A DNA stretch of 64,000 nt from Flavobacterium salilacus subsp. salilacus (GCF_004634195.1 NZ_SKBP01000001.1:1-64000), one strand, 5' to 3'; shown: positions 35,826-45,670, counted from the stretch's first letter. A program made the numbers and translations. The notes: generated by a model not told the origin, from the sequence alone.

Positions 35826-35851
35826 CAAAAAAAGCTCCCGTAACGGGAGCT
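35826..35851 (-). terminator. Terminator after rpsT
   Basis: AGCTCCCG pairs with CGGGAGCT around a 3-nt loop, followed leftward by a T run of seven. Confidence 0.85.
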
Positions 35852-35879
35852 CAATATATTTATGAACCGCAGATGCTTA

Positions 35880-36131
35880 TTAAAGGGCAGCTACGTGCTT
35901 AGTAAGTTTCGATTTAAGGTTCGAAGCTTTGTTAGCGTGAATAATGTTTTTCTTCGCCAATTTATCGATCATAGAGATAACACCGGAAAGTTTCTCCGAA
36001 GCTTCATTTTTATCAGTAGCCACACGTATCGCTTTAATAGCATTACGGGTAGTTTTGTGCTGATATTTGTTCAACACTCTTTTCTTTTCGTTGGTTCTTA
36101 TTCTTTTTAGAGCTGACTTATGATTTGCCAT
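35880..36131 (-). CDS. rpsT: 30S ribosomal protein S20 (bS20)
   Basis: The 83-aa basic protein starts MANHKSALKRIRTNEKKR and has the all-helical bS20 pattern ending HANKASNLKSKLTKHVAAL. It binds 16S rRNA in the body of the small subunit. It lies just downstream of the two tRNA-Glu genes on the same strand, with 37 nt between, and may share their transcript. Confidence 0.97.
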   Translation of the reverse strand: MANHKSALKRIRTNEKKRVLNKYQHKTTRNAIKAIRVATDKNEASEKLSGVISMIDKLAKKNIIHANKASNLKSKLTKHVAAL

Positions 36132-36168
36132 TTTCTTATATCTTAAATGTCTTAATTATTCCTTGTTG

Positions 36169-36240
36169 TAGTCCGTAGGGGAATCGAACCCCTGTTACCA
36201 GGATGAAAACCTGGCGTCCTAACCCCTAGACGAACGGACC
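36169..36240 (-). tRNA. tRNA-Glu (anticodon TTC)
   Basis: The reverse strand gives a full cloverleaf with acceptor GGTCCGT/ACGGACT (first pair G-U), anticodon stem CCAGG/CCTGG with loop TTTTCAT (anticodon TTC) and T stem AGGGG/CCCCT. Confidence 0.96.
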
Positions 36241-36298
36241 ATTAAATGTTCCTGAAGTCTTGGTGATCATTCAAAAAAAATCCTTCAACTTCTTTTTG

Positions 36299-36370
36299 TA
36301 GCCCGTGGGGGAATCGAACCCCCCTTACCAGGATGAAAACCTGGCGTCCTAACCGATAGACGAACGGGCC
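36299..36370 (-). tRNA. tRNA-Glu (anticodon TTC), second gene
   Basis: The same fold with acceptor GGCCCGT/ACGGGCT and the same anticodon arm. It differs from the 36169 copy in acceptor, D-loop and T-stem bases, so it is a diverged rather than a fresh duplicate. It is first in the leftward transcript. Confidence 0.96.
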
Positions 36371-36393
36371 ATTTTGTTTCTCTAATGCGGATG

Positions 36394-36423
36394 CAAAAAT
36401 ACAACTATTTTTTATTTACGCAA
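36394..36423 (-). promoter_or_regulatory. tRNA-Glu/rpsT promoter
   Basis: Read leftward, TTG (36423-36421), a 19-nt spacer and TATTTTTG (36401-36394) match the consensus and lie 24 nt upstream of the first tRNA-Glu. Confidence 0.7.
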
Positions 36424-36450
36424 TAGTCGAAACAAAAAAAATATAAATTT

Positions 36451-37926
36451 TTAATATGCCTTTGCAAACAGTACTCTGCCGACAGACGGGCTGCCTGTTA
36501 ACATGCACTTTCCTGGCTCTTCTTTTCTATCTAAGGCTATGCATCTTATGGTAGCTTTAGTAAGTTCTTTTATTTTCTCTTCCGTTTCTGTTGTACCATC
36601 CCAGTGGGCTGCTATAAAGCCTCCTTTGCCCTCCAATACCTCTTTAAACTCGTCAAAACTGTTTACTTCGGTTATATGCGAGTCTCTGTAGCTTTTTGCC
36701 TTATCATACAGGTTAGTTTGTATCTCTTCAAGCAAGTCTTGTATATAAGCTACAATAGCTGTATTGGCAACAACTTCTTTGGTTAATGTATCTCTGCGGG
36801 CAACTTCAAAAGTACCGTTCTCTAAATCCTTAGGTCCAAGAGCTATACGTACCGGCACGCCTTTAAGCTCATATTCATTAAACTTAAAGCCCGGTTTATG
36901 AGTATCTCTATCATCATATTTTACAGAGATATTAAGTTTTTTCAACTTAGCCATCAATGTTTTAGCCTCTTCGGATATCGCTTCAGACTGCTCATCTGTT
37001 TTGTATATAGGTACAATAACCACCTGTATTGGTGCAAGGTTGGGCGGTAGCACCAGTCCGTTATCATCAGAATGTGTCATAACCAAAGCTCCCATCAATC
37101 GTGTAGATACTCCCCACGAGGTAGCCCATACATACTCCTGAACACCTTCTTTAGTGGCAAATTTAACATCAAATGCTTTTGCAAAATTTTGCCCTAAAAA
37201 ATGCGATGTGCCTGCCTGCAAAGCTTTACCATCTTGCATTAACGCTTCTATACAATAGGTTTCTATAGCACCTGCAAAACGCTCGTTGGCTGTTTTAACT
37301 CCTTTAATAACAGGTATTGCCATAAAGTTCTCGGCAAAATCAGCATATACATTCATCATTTGCTCCGCTTCGGCAATAGCTTCCTGTTGTGTGGCGTGTG
37401 CCGTATGCCCTTCTTGCCAAAGAAACTCAGCAGTACGCAAAAACAATCTTGTTCTCATTTCCCAACGCACCACGTTAGCCCATTGGTTTATAAGTAAAGG
37501 TAAATCGCGATACGATTGTATCCACCCTCTGTAAGTATCCCAAATAATAGTTTCAGAAGTTGGGCGCACTATAAGCTCCTCCTCCAGTTTAGCATCCGGA
37601 TCTACTTCTATTGTTTTCCCGTCTGCAGCCGTTCTGAGTCTGTAATGAGTAACCACAGCACACTCCTTGGCAAAACCATCTACGTGGCTTGCCTCTTTAC
37701 TGAAATAGGACTTGGGTATAAACAACGGGAAATAAGCATTTTGATGTCCTGTTTCTTTAAACATCCTGTCTAATTCTGCCTGCATTTTTTCCCAAATTGC
37801 ATAGCCGTATGGCTTTATTACCATACATCCCCTTACGCCTGAATTTTCAGCAAGGTCTGCTTTTACAACCAGTTCATTATACCATTTGGAATAATCTTCT
37901 GACCGTTTAGTTAAGTTCTTACTCAT
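36451..37926 (-). CDS. proS: Prolyl-tRNA synthetase (short, archaeal/eukaryotic-like type)
   Basis: The 491-aa class II synthetase has [36 protein letters not shown], the motif 2 region [24 protein letters not shown] and [15 protein letters not shown], followed by an anticodon-binding domain and a C-terminal domain ending in KAY. It lacks the YbaK-like editing insertion of the long bacterial form and matches the ProS3 type with a C-terminal tyrosine. It charges tRNA-Pro. It stands alone on the minus strand, upstream of the tRNA-Glu promoter. Confidence 0.96.
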   Translation of the reverse strand: MSKNLTKRSEDYSKWYNELVVKADLAENSGVRGCMVIKPYGYAIWEKMQAELDRMFKETGHQNAYFPLFIPKSYFSKEASHVDGFAKECAVVTHYRLRTAADGKTIEVDPDAKLEEELIVRPTSETIIWDTYRGWIQSYRDLPLLINQWANVVRWEMRTRLFLRTAEFLWQEGHTAHATQQEAIAEAEQMMNVYADFAENFMAIPVIKGVKTANERFAGAIETYCIEALMQDGKALQAGTSHFLGQNFAKAFDVKFATKEGVQEYVWATSWGVSTRLMGALVMTHSDDNGLVLPPNLAPIQVVIVPIYKTDEQSEAISEEAKTLMAKLKKLNISVKYDDRDTHKPGFKFNEYELKGVPVRIALGPKDLENGTFEVARRDTLTKEVVANTAIVAYIQDLLEEIQTNLYDKAKSYRDSHITEVNSFDEFKEVLEGKGGFIAAHWDGTTETEEKIKELTKATIRCIALDRKEEPGKCMLTGSPSVGRVLFAKAY

Positions 37927-38029
37927 TTTATTTTAGATTGGCACAAATATTGTTTATATTTATAATAGTAGAAATCGTTTGGCAAAAATAACTATTTTGC
38001 GAAGCCCAACAATAAAAAAATGCAGAGAT

Positions 38030-39079
38030 ATGAAAACTAATTACTACATACTGCGCCGAATTTCCCTTTATTCCGTACTGAGTATATTAGGGCTTGCTAT
38101 AACTTCGTGCAGTTCCTACCAAAACACTTCAACGTATAATAACGACGGGATATATGGCTCCGTACCTCATGATGAGAATAATGAGCCTGTATATACTTAT
38201 AATGATGGTAATGTTGACGAATACCGCGATGGCGATGTATCGGGGCAAAACATGAATTATACCACTTACTTTAAATCGCTTCAAAATCAGTATCCCGCAA
38301 CAGCTTTTACTGATGTAGAGGAATACAGCTCCTATGAACAGGATACTATAGTACAGGAAGGCGACAGTTATACTACCTACAGCAATAACGCATACCCCGG
38401 ATGGGGCGAGCAAAACGACAATGTAATTGTAAATGTTTACGGCGGCTATGGAGGCTGGAATAACTGGGGCTGGGGTCCCGGATGGAACAACTATTGGGGT
38501 TGGAACGGCGGCTGGGGCATTGGCTGGAATAACTATTGGGGTTGGAATGCCGGCTGGGGCTGGGGTCTTGGATGGAACAGTTGGAACTACCCTTACTATG
38601 GCGGATGGGGCTATGGTGGTTGGGGTTACTATAACGGATGGGGTAACAACTACTATTATGGCAATAACCATTACTATGGCAACAGATCCAGATCGACAAG
38701 TTATTATGCAGGCGGAAGAGATGCCTATTATAACAACGGTCGTGCAGGAAGAAGTGCAAACTATAACTCAGGACGCAGAAGCGCTACCGCTAACAGTTCC
38801 AGAAGAGCTACCAGTACCAATACTGTAAGGAGAACCGAAGGTACATCGCGCTACAACACCTCTACCAATAGAAACAACAGCAGCAGAAATAACAACTTTA
38901 ACAATTCATCAAGAAATAACAGTACCAGAAGTTACTCACCATCAAGAACCAGCTCTCCCTCAAGGAGCACCCGAAGCAGTACCGTAAGCCCATCCAGAAG
39001 CTCAGGAGGTTTTGGCGGAGGCAGATCATCAGGTGGTGGAGGATCTCGTGGTGGTGGATCTCGCGGCGGAAGAGGATAA
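38030..39079 (+). CDS. Low-complexity lipoprotein with WGW-rich repeats and R/S/G tail
   Basis: The ~349-aa protein starts best at ATG 38030, with a lipoprotein signal (GLAITSCSS). After an acidic region it has a Gly/Trp/Asn/Tyr-rich block (about residues 130-220) with repeats of the type WNNYWGWN, then a Ser/Arg/Asn-rich stretch and a GGGRSSGGGGSRGG tail. The composition suggests a disordered or adhesive surface protein; no enzyme motif is present. It is followed by the OmpP1-like gene with a 66-nt gap, so the two may be cotranscribed. The frame is open on other strands here because of the GC-rich repeats, but this is the coding one. Confidence 0.8.
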   Translation: MKTNYYILRRISLYSVLSILGLAITSCSSYQNTSTYNNDGIYGSVPHDENNEPVYTYNDGNVDEYRDGDVSGQNMNYTTYFKSLQNQYPATAFTDVEEYSSYEQDTIVQEGDSYTTYSNNAYPGWGEQNDNVIVNVYGGYGGWNNWGWGPGWNNYWGWNGGWGIGWNNYWGWNAGWGWGLGWNSWNYPYYGGWGYGGWGYYNGWGNNYYYGNNHYYGNRSRSTSYYAGGRDAYYNNGRAGRSANYNSGRRSATANSSRRATSTNTVRRTEGTSRYNTSTNRNNSSRNNNFNNSSRNNSTRSYSPSRTSSPSRSTRSSTVSPSRSSGGFGGGRSSGGGGSRGGGSRGGRG

Positions 39080-39145
39080 AAATATTCAAGCCTTATGTAT
39101 TATTTTCTGTAAATAACATAAGGCTTTAAAGTAAAAATTAAAGTT

Positions 39146-40627
39146 ATGAAAAATATACTATTGGCTGCATTTAGCCTTGCAGCGGTAACATCCTATGCGC
39201 AACGGGATTTAAATTCGGCAGCAGACGGTGTTCGTTATGCAATGGATAATTTAACAGGCTCGGCACGTTTCCGTGCTATGGGTGGCGCATTTGGCGCACT
39301 GGGTGGCGACCCTTCGGCTATAATGGTTAACCCTGCCGGTTCTGCTATTTTTAACTACAACTCGGGTACATTTTCGCTATCCAACTACAATACCGGTAAT
39401 ACCTCTACCTACTTTGGCACGCAAACCAAGAGAAATGACAGTGCTTTTGACTTGAACCAAATGGGGGCTGTTTTTGTTTTTAACAATACAAATGAGGAAG
39501 CCTTTATGAACAAGTTTACGCTGGGCTTTAATTATGACAACATCAACAATTTTGACAATAATATCTATTCGAGAGGTACAAACCCTACCAATTCAGTAGA
39601 TCGTTACTTCCTAAACTATGCCAACGGTACATCATTAGGTACACTTCAAAACAGTTTTATCGAAGAGCTTAACTTTTCGCAACAACAAGCTTTCTTAGGC
39701 TATAATGCCTATATATTTGACCCCGTTAGCGAAGCTCCGAACAATACTGCCTATGTATCGGGCTATGATACTGATGCTAATAATTTTTATCAGGAAGACT
39801 TACTTAATACTACAGGTTTTCATGGTAAGGTAGCTCTAAACTTTGGTGCGCAATTAAAGAAACGAATATATGTGGGAGCAAACATTAACGTACACTTTAC
39901 CGATTATATAAAAACAAGTAACTTTTATGAAGACGCCAATACCCCTTCGGGGCTTAACGGCATTCGCTTTAACAACGAGCGTTATACCTATGGTGGCGGA
40001 ATATCCTTCAACTTAGGAACTATTGTAAAAATAACGGAAGAATTAAGAGCCGGCGTTGCTTATGAATCGCCCACATGGTTGCGACTGCAAGATGAGATAC
40101 GACAAAACATAGTATCATACGGAACAGAAAACGGCAATGTGGTGGTTAATCCCTATCTGACTTTTATATTGGATGATTACACATTAAAAACACCTTCAAA
40201 ATGGACGGGCAGTCTTGCTTATGTTTTCGGCAAAAACGGTTTATTAAGCGTTGATTATTCTATTAAAGATTATGGTAATACCGAGTTTGTAACCAATGGC
40301 TACGATGCCGTTAATGCCGAGCTGAGTAACACTCTGGATATGGCCGGCGAACTGCGCGTGGGCGGAGAATATCGTATTAAAAATTTCAGTTTAAGAGGGG
40401 GTTATCGTTTTTCCGAAAGCCCGTATAAAAATGGTACAACCGTAGGCGACCTTACAGGATATTCAGGTGGTTTAGGCTTTGCTTTTGGCAACTCAAGGCT
40501 CGACCTTGCTTATACTTGGTATCAACGTAAAATGGACGTACAATTTTTCAGCACAGGGCTTACCGATGCTGCCCGAGTAAAAAGCACTAATAACAACGTA
40601 ACACTATCCTACACGCTGGATTTATAA
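39146..40627 (+). CDS. OmpP1/FadL-family outer-membrane transport protein
   Basis: The 493-aa product has a signal peptide (MKNILLAAFSLAAVTSYAQ) and the OmpP1/FadL beginning in which DGVRYAMDNLTGSARFRAMGG and GDPSAIMVNPAG (about 28-65) precede a predicted beta-barrel of alternating strands to the C-terminus (NVTLSYTLDL). It probably moves hydrophobic compounds across the outer membrane; the substrate is unknown. A terminator follows. Confidence 0.88.
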   Translation: MKNILLAAFSLAAVTSYAQRDLNSAADGVRYAMDNLTGSARFRAMGGAFGALGGDPSAIMVNPAGSAIFNYNSGTFSLSNYNTGNTSTYFGTQTKRNDSAFDLNQMGAVFVFNNTNEEAFMNKFTLGFNYDNINNFDNNIYSRGTNPTNSVDRYFLNYANGTSLGTLQNSFIEELNFSQQQAFLGYNAYIFDPVSEAPNNTAYVSGYDTDANNFYQEDLLNTTGFHGKVALNFGAQLKKRIYVGANINVHFTDYIKTSNFYEDANTPSGLNGIRFNNERYTYGGGISFNLGTIVKITEELRAGVAYESPTWLRLQDEIRQNIVSYGTENGNVVVNPYLTFILDDYTLKTPSKWTGSLAYVFGKNGLLSVDYSIKDYGNTEFVTNGYDAVNAELSNTLDMAGELRVGGEYRIKNFSLRGGYRFSESPYKNGTTVGDLTGYSGGLGFAFGNSRLDLAYTWYQRKMDVQFFSTGLTDAARVKSTNNNVTLSYTLDL

Positions 40628-40654
40628 TTATTTATTCGTCTTACTATATATTTC

Positions 40655-40690
40655 AAAAAAGCCATTCCTAATTTGGGAATGGCTTTTTTA
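40655..40690 (+). terminator. Terminator after the OmpP1-like gene
   Basis: GCCATTCC (40661-40668) pairs with GGAATGGC (40676-40683), flanked by A and T runs. Confidence 0.9.
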
Positions 40691-40747
40691 TAAAACCAGC
40701 CTGTTAAATTTTAACCCTCATACCCTGCTCAGTATCAATAAAAAGCG

Positions 40748-40755
40748 TAATTTTG
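40748..40755 (+). promoter_or_regulatory. -7 box of rimO
   Basis: TAATTTTG matches the -7 consensus 20 nt before the rimO ATG. No good -33 box is visible. Confidence 0.45.
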
Positions 40756-40774
40756 CACTCCAATTTTCAACTAC

Positions 40775-42094
40775 ATGAGAACCAAATCGTTAAAGAAGAA
40801 TAAGATAAATGTAATAACCCTTGGGTGTTCCAAAAACGTGTATGACAGCGAAGTACTGATGGGGCAACTGAAAGCCAGCGGCAAAGACGTTACCCACGAA
40901 GCTCCTGCACATGAAGAAGGAAACATTATTGTGATAAACACCTGCGGTTTTATAGACAATGCAAAGGAAGAGTCGGTGAACATGATATTGAATTATGCTG
41001 ACAAAAAAGACCAAGGACTGGTAGATAAAGTATTTGTTACAGGATGCTTATCAGAACGCTATAAACCCGATTTAGAGAAAGAAATACCTAATATAGATCA
41101 GTATTTCGGTACTACCGAATTGCCTTTATTACTTAAAGCTCTTGGTGCCGACTATAAACATGAGCTTTTGGGCGAACGCCTTACCACTACTCCAAAAAAT
41201 TATGCTTACCTGAAAATTGCCGAAGGCTGCGACCGCCCATGCAGTTTTTGTGCCATCCCGCTTATGCGTGGTAAGCACGTGTCGCAACCTATAGAAAAAC
41301 TGGTTAAAGAAGCTGAAGGGCTGGCACGTAATGGTGTTAAAGAACTAATATTAATAGCACAAGACCTTACCTACTATGGGCTTGACCTTTATAAAAAACG
41401 TAACCTTGCCGAACTGCTTGAAAATTTGGTAAAAGTAGAAGGAATTGAGTGGATACGCCTGCATTATGCTTTCCCTACCGGTTTCCCGATGGATGTACTG
41501 GAAGTAATGAAACGTGAACCGAAAATATGCAACTATATCGACATTCCGTTACAGCACATTGCCGATAATGTATTAAAGTCAATGCGTCGCGGTACAACTC
41601 AGGAAAAAACGACCAAATTATTAAAACAATTCCGAGAAGCCGTACCCGGTATGGCAATACGCACCACACTTATAGTGGGCTATCCCGGCGAAACCGAAGA
41701 AGATTTCCAAACCCTGAAAAACTGGGTAGAGGAAATGCGTTTTGAGCGTTTGGGGTGCTTTACGTATTCGCATGAAGAAAATACGCATGCTTATTTACTG
41801 GAAGATGATGTTCCTGCCGAAGTAAAACAACAGCGCGCTAACGAAATTATGGAAATACAGTCGCAGATATCATGGGAGCTGAATCAGGAAAAAATAGGGG
41901 AAACATTTCGTTGTGTTATCGATAGAAAAGAAGGAAACCATTTTGTGGGGCGTACCGAGTTTGACAGCCCTGATGTAGATAATGAAGTATTAATAGATGC
42001 TACAACAACTTACCTGAAAACAGGCGAATTTGTAACTATAAAAATTACCGATGCCACAGAGTTTGACTTATATGGCACTCCGGTTACCGAATAA
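40775..42094 (+). CDS. rimO: Ribosomal protein S12 methylthiotransferase RimO
   Basis: RimO is a radical SAM enzyme that adds a methylthio group to an Asp of ribosomal protein S12. The N-terminal UPF0004 domain has LGCSKNVYDSE and INTCGFIDNAKEES (first FeS cluster cysteines); the radical SAM motif is CDRPCSFC (about 152-159); the C-terminal TRAM domain ends FDLYGTPV. GCSKN and DIPLQH are typical for RimO rather than MiaB. Length 439 aa is normal. A terminator follows. Confidence 0.96.
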   Translation: MRTKSLKKNKINVITLGCSKNVYDSEVLMGQLKASGKDVTHEAPAHEEGNIIVINTCGFIDNAKEESVNMILNYADKKDQGLVDKVFVTGCLSERYKPDLEKEIPNIDQYFGTTELPLLLKALGADYKHELLGERLTTTPKNYAYLKIAEGCDRPCSFCAIPLMRGKHVSQPIEKLVKEAEGLARNGVKELILIAQDLTYYGLDLYKKRNLAELLENLVKVEGIEWIRLHYAFPTGFPMDVLEVMKREPKICNYIDIPLQHIADNVLKSMRRGTTQEKTTKLLKQFREAVPGMAIRTTLIVGYPGETEEDFQTLKNWVEEMRFERLGCFTYSHEENTHAYLLEDDVPAEVKQQRANEIMEIQSQISWELNQEKIGETFRCVIDRKEGNHFVGRTEFDSPDVDNEVLIDATTTYLKTGEFVTIKITDATEFDLYGTPVTE

Positions 42095-42107
42095 AACTTA
42101 AATGTAT

Positions 42108-42132
42108 GCCAAAGGAAACTTTGGCTTTTTTA
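42108..42132 (+). terminator. Terminator after rimO
   Basis: GCCAAAG (42108-42114) pairs with CTTTGGC (42119-42125) and is followed by a T run. Confidence 0.85.
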
Positions 42133-42167
42133 TTGTACTTTTGATTATAGTATAACACATTACTTTT

Positions 42168-42596
42168 ATGAAAACGATAAAAAATCTTATACTTGTTTTT
42201 ACATTCCTCATGGGCTCGGTTACTGCGTTTGCACAGTATTACGACCCTTATAACGGTACAGGGGCGGGCGTTGACCGTACTATAGACCGCCAGAGGAGTG
42301 CGCCCCGAACTAAAAACAAAGAAAAACTCAATCAGAAAATAGATATTGTTGAAGAAACCGTAAAGCAACTTGACAAAAAACTGAAATTGGACGATTTTCA
42401 AAAAGCTGCCATTACTGTTATTTATAACGATAACAAAGATGAAATATTAGGTATTGCTGATGAGGACATTCCTCTAAAGGCAAAAAAGCAAAAGGCAGAA
42501 GACATAAGCCAGAAGATTGATAAACAAATTATAAAACTCCTGTCTGAAGGACAAGCCGAAAAATACCAAGAAATAATTGACGACCGAAAATACTAA
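42168..42596 (+). CDS. Small periplasmic helical protein
   Basis: The 142-aa product has a signal peptide (MKTIKNLILVFTFLMGSVTAFAQ), then a short Tyr/Gly/Asp segment and long charged helices (KEKLNQKIDIVEETVKQLDKKL, LPLKAKKQKAEDISQKI-like). The layout recalls Spy/CpxP-type periplasmic helical proteins, but no LTxxQ motif is clear. Function unknown. It converges with the radical SAM gene, overlapping its stop by 4 nt. Confidence 0.72.
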   Translation: MKTIKNLILVFTFLMGSVTAFAQYYDPYNGTGAGVDRTIDRQRSAPRTKNKEKLNQKIDIVEETVKQLDKKLKLDDFQKAAITVIYNDNKDEILGIADEDIPLKAKKQKAEDISQKIDKQIIKLLSEGQAEKYQEIIDDRKY

Positions 42597-44809
42597 AGTA
42601 CCAACAGCCCAAAATCACGCAGGGTATTTATGGGCTTACTGTACCAAAACAATTCAAAATCTTCGCTGCAAGCTGTTTCATAGCTGTGTTTTGCCTGTGT
42701 AAAAGTAAGGGGTTTAACAGCAACATCACTTAAAAACGATACAAGCCATTGCTCCTGCTCCTGATTTATTTGTATGGTATAAACTTCTCTTTTGTCATGA
42801 AATGTAAGGGATGATACCTCATAGGTACGCCCTTTTTTAGTTTTAGTAAAACGCGAAACAGCAGGCTTCCCTCCCAGCCACACTAATTTAGCGGTAGGTT
42901 TTATGGTAAATTCAGTATCTTCCTGTAACACATTATAAATATAATCAGGGTCAATTTTAGTGCGCGGTACTTTAAAGTCAAACCAATCCTGTAGCGGATA
43001 ATCAAAACAAATACCGTGCATATAGTTGAAGAGTGATTTTTTTAGTCCGAAGCTAAACTTGTCATGTTCTGCGCCTGTCTTGTCGATATGTACAATATCA
43101 TTATTAGCAAAACTGCCTATACTATCACTTTCCTTAACTACATTAAACTTCTCAGGATATAACCCTACAGGGCTGTGCGCCGTCATAGCAAACTGATGCC
43201 AAAACCCCGATTGCAAAATACCAGTTTCAAACATCTGGCGTACCATTTCGAGAGAATCTATCGTTTCCTGCGCTGTTTGGGTCGGGAAACCATACATCAG
43301 GTAGGCATGTACCATTATCCCGGGTTCGGTAAAGTTTCGGGTTACTCGTGCTACCTGCGCTACCGTTACCCCTTTTTGTATCAGGTCGAGCAACCTGTCC
43401 GATGCTACCTCCAACCCACCCGATACCGCGATACAACCCGAAGCCTTTAGCAGTCGGCAAAGGTCGGCAGTAAAACTCTTTTCAAAACGAATGTTAGTCC
43501 ACCAAGTCACCGCAAGTTTACGGCGTATTATTTCCAGAGCTACCTCGCGCATTAATGCCGGCGGTGCAGCTTCATCTACAAAATGGAAACCGTTTTGCCC
43601 CGTTTGCGCCACCAGTTCTTCCATACGGTCAACAAGCAGTTTTGCAGCAACGGGTTCGTATATTTTAATATAATCGAGCGATATATCGCAAAAAGTACAC
43701 TTGCCCCAGTAACAGCCATGTGCCATAGTAAGTTTATTCCATCGCCCGTCGCTCCACATACGGTGCATGGGGTTTACAATCTCAATAACCGAAATATAAC
43801 TATCCAGAGGCAACCCTGCATAATCGGGTGTGCCTACCTGTGCCTGTTTATAATCCGGTTTCCCCGAATTGTCTATATAGGTCACTTTATTATCCTGTAA
43901 AACAAAGGTTCGTTTTAGCTGACTAAGCTCTCTCCTGCCCTCTATATATTCAACCAAACACTCAATAGGGGCTTCGCCATCATCCAGTGTAATAAAGTCG
44001 AAAAACTCCATTACTCTTGAATCACTAAGCGAGCGCAACTCAGTATTCGGGAAACCGCCACCCATAGCAATTTTTACTTTTGGGAAATGTGCTTTTATAT
44101 ACTGCGCACTCCTGAAAGCTGCATACAGGTTACCGGGAAACGGCACCGAGAAACAAACCAAATCAGGTTTTTCTTCTTCCATGCGCCGGTGTAGTAACCC
44201 TATCAGTAACTCATCTATATAGGTATAGGGTTGTTGCAGGCTCTCATACAGTTCATCAAACGAATTTGCCGAACGCCCCAGCCTTTCAGCATAACGGCTA
44301 AAGCCAAAATGCGGGTCAACACACTCCACAATCAGGTCAGAAATATCTTCGAGATACAATGTGGCTAAGTGTTTTGCCTTGTCCTGCGTGCCCATTGTAC
44401 CAAAAGCCCAGTCGAGTTCATCGAGTTGTGCAAAACGTGAGGCTTCGGGCAAAAAATCTTCCTGACAGATAAGGTGTGACAACGTAGGATTTTTGCCCTG
44501 CAAAAAAAGCATTACCGAATCGATTGTTTTTAAATACTCCTCTTTCAGGGCAATAATGCGCTCCGAGTTGGGTGTTAAGGGTTCAGCCTCTGCACCTCTC
44601 TCAAGGTGTGGGGAGTTTGTTGCTATTGCTGTAAAAAGATGGGTAAGCCCCTGTTTTGAAAACAGTTTATTAATAACATCAATACCCAAATCGGCTTGCG
44701 CAGTGGCAATGCATTTGGTATTCAGGAAACCTTTCAAGTAAGCCGTTGCCGGATAGGGCGTATTTAGCTGCGTAAAAGGCGGTGTTATTAAAAAAAGCTT
44801 GGCACTCAA
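42593..44809 (-). CDS. B12-binding radical SAM protein with CX4CX2C motif
   Basis: The 738-aa protein has a cobalamin-binding-like region (about 195-300: DLVCFSVPFPGNLYAAFRSA, IAMGGGFPNTEL, TLDDGEAPIECLVEYI) and a radical SAM core (about 355-560). The FeS cysteines lie in HGCYWGKCTFCD (C366, C371, C374), spaced CX4CX2C rather than CX3CX2C. Later segments include IRFEKSFTADLCRLLKASGC, GLEVASDRLLDLIQKG and YLMYGFPTQTAQETIDSL. The C-terminal ~150 residues form an extra domain. Proteins of this type methylate or rearrange unreactive carbons; the substrate is unknown. It is monocistronic. Confidence 0.88.
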   Translation of the reverse strand: MSAKLFLITPPFTQLNTPYPATAYLKGFLNTKCIATAQADLGIDVINKLFSKQGLTHLFTAIATNSPHLERGAEAEPLTPNSERIIALKEEYLKTIDSVMLFLQGKNPTLSHLICQEDFLPEASRFAQLDELDWAFGTMGTQDKAKHLATLYLEDISDLIVECVDPHFGFSRYAERLGRSANSFDELYESLQQPYTYIDELLIGLLHRRMEEEKPDLVCFSVPFPGNLYAAFRSAQYIKAHFPKVKIAMGGGFPNTELRSLSDSRVMEFFDFITLDDGEAPIECLVEYIEGRRELSQLKRTFVLQDNKVTYIDNSGKPDYKQAQVGTPDYAGLPLDSYISVIEIVNPMHRMWSDGRWNKLTMAHGCYWGKCTFCDISLDYIKIYEPVAAKLLVDRMEELVAQTGQNGFHFVDEAAPPALMREVALEIIRRKLAVTWWTNIRFEKSFTADLCRLLKASGCIAVSGGLEVASDRLLDLIQKGVTVAQVARVTRNFTEPGIMVHAYLMYGFPTQTAQETIDSLEMVRQMFETGILQSGFWHQFAMTAHSPVGLYPEKFNVVKESDSIGSFANNDIVHIDKTGAEHDKFSFGLKKSLFNYMHGICFDYPLQDWFDFKVPRTKIDPDYIYNVLQEDTEFTIKPTAKLVWLGGKPAVSRFTKTKKGRTYEVSSLTFHDKREVYTIQINQEQEQWLVSFLSDVAVKPLTFTQAKHSYETACSEDFELFWYSKPINTLRDFGLLVL

Positions 44810-44902
44810 AACTCGTATAATTTAAGATTGCAAAAGTAGGAGATATTTTTGGGATTTATAATGAGAATGGATTTTGAGTATATTTACTGAAAATCCAATA
44901 GT

Positions 44903-45619
44903 ATGAAAAAAACATATATTCTATTTTTTCTAATATTTTTTGCATCGCTGCTATCATGCCATAATAATGAGAAAAAAGTAAATGATATAGCAGAAGTACT
45001 TCTATTGCCTAAAACTACAAATGAAAAATGTAATTGCCCTAAAGATAATATGTCCGGAACTTCCGAAGGTGATAAACCAATAAAAACTTACAATTTCTCT
45101 AATGGAAGAGTAATCTTAATGTGTGGTGGCTATACTGAAGATGAAATTATTTATTCAGAATTTATACTTTTGGATTGTTATAAACGTACTAAAATAGATT
45201 TTTGGGAGGCAACATTTAATGGAACTATATCTTTTAAAAATGACACCTTGGTTATCAAGGAAATAAAGAATTTACCAACAGGCTCAAAAAGATCTTTTGT
45301 TTCCACTGTTTGGAGCATTGAAAAACTATACTTTTCAGAAGCTGAATTAAAGCGTGATTTCGCACCAAACAGAAATATAAAAACATATTCTAAAGCCGAA
45401 ATAACTAAAACGCTTAATGAGTTTAAAAATATTTCTACTAATAACAGCGAGGCAAACGAGGAACTAATGTACCGGCTTTTTATGTGTGCTATATCCGGTA
45501 GCGAGACTGCAAAAAAGAATTTTAATGAATTTCCTGAAAAATTAGATGTACTGGATGGTGCATTTTTAGAAGAATACAAAGAGCTTAAAGCTATGTTGAG
45601 AATATGGGGGATTGAATAA
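44903..45619 (+). CDS. Lipoprotein of unknown function
   Basis: The 238-aa product has a lipoprotein signal (LIFFASLLSCHNN). The mature protein has a CNCP motif near residue 43 and otherwise no recognisable domain; it is rich in Lys, Asn and Glu. Base composition is more AT-rich than nearby housekeeping genes. It lies between the radical SAM gene (divergent) and rluF. Function unknown. Confidence 0.7.
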   Translation: MKKTYILFFLIFFASLLSCHNNEKKVNDIAEVLLLPKTTNEKCNCPKDNMSGTSEGDKPIKTYNFSNGRVILMCGGYTEDEIIYSEFILLDCYKRTKIDFWEATFNGTISFKNDTLVIKEIKNLPTGSKRSFVSTVWSIEKLYFSEAELKRDFAPNRNIKTYSKAEITKTLNEFKNISTNNSEANEELMYRLFMCAISGSETAKKNFNEFPEKLDVLDGAFLEEYKELKAMLRIWGIE

Positions 45620-45670
45620 ACTATAATTCCCGCTATAAAATTAGCTTATATACATCCATATTAGTTTCCA

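Noticed and set aside
38440..38620. Repetitive DNA as a CRISPR array
   Set aside because: The repeats are short, in frame and encode Trp/Gly/Asn motifs; there are no regular spacers and no cas genes.
38129..38828. Long ORFs in other frames of the repeat lipoprotein gene
   Set aside because: They arise from the low-complexity repeat composition; the frame with a lipoprotein signal and a continuous product is the real one.
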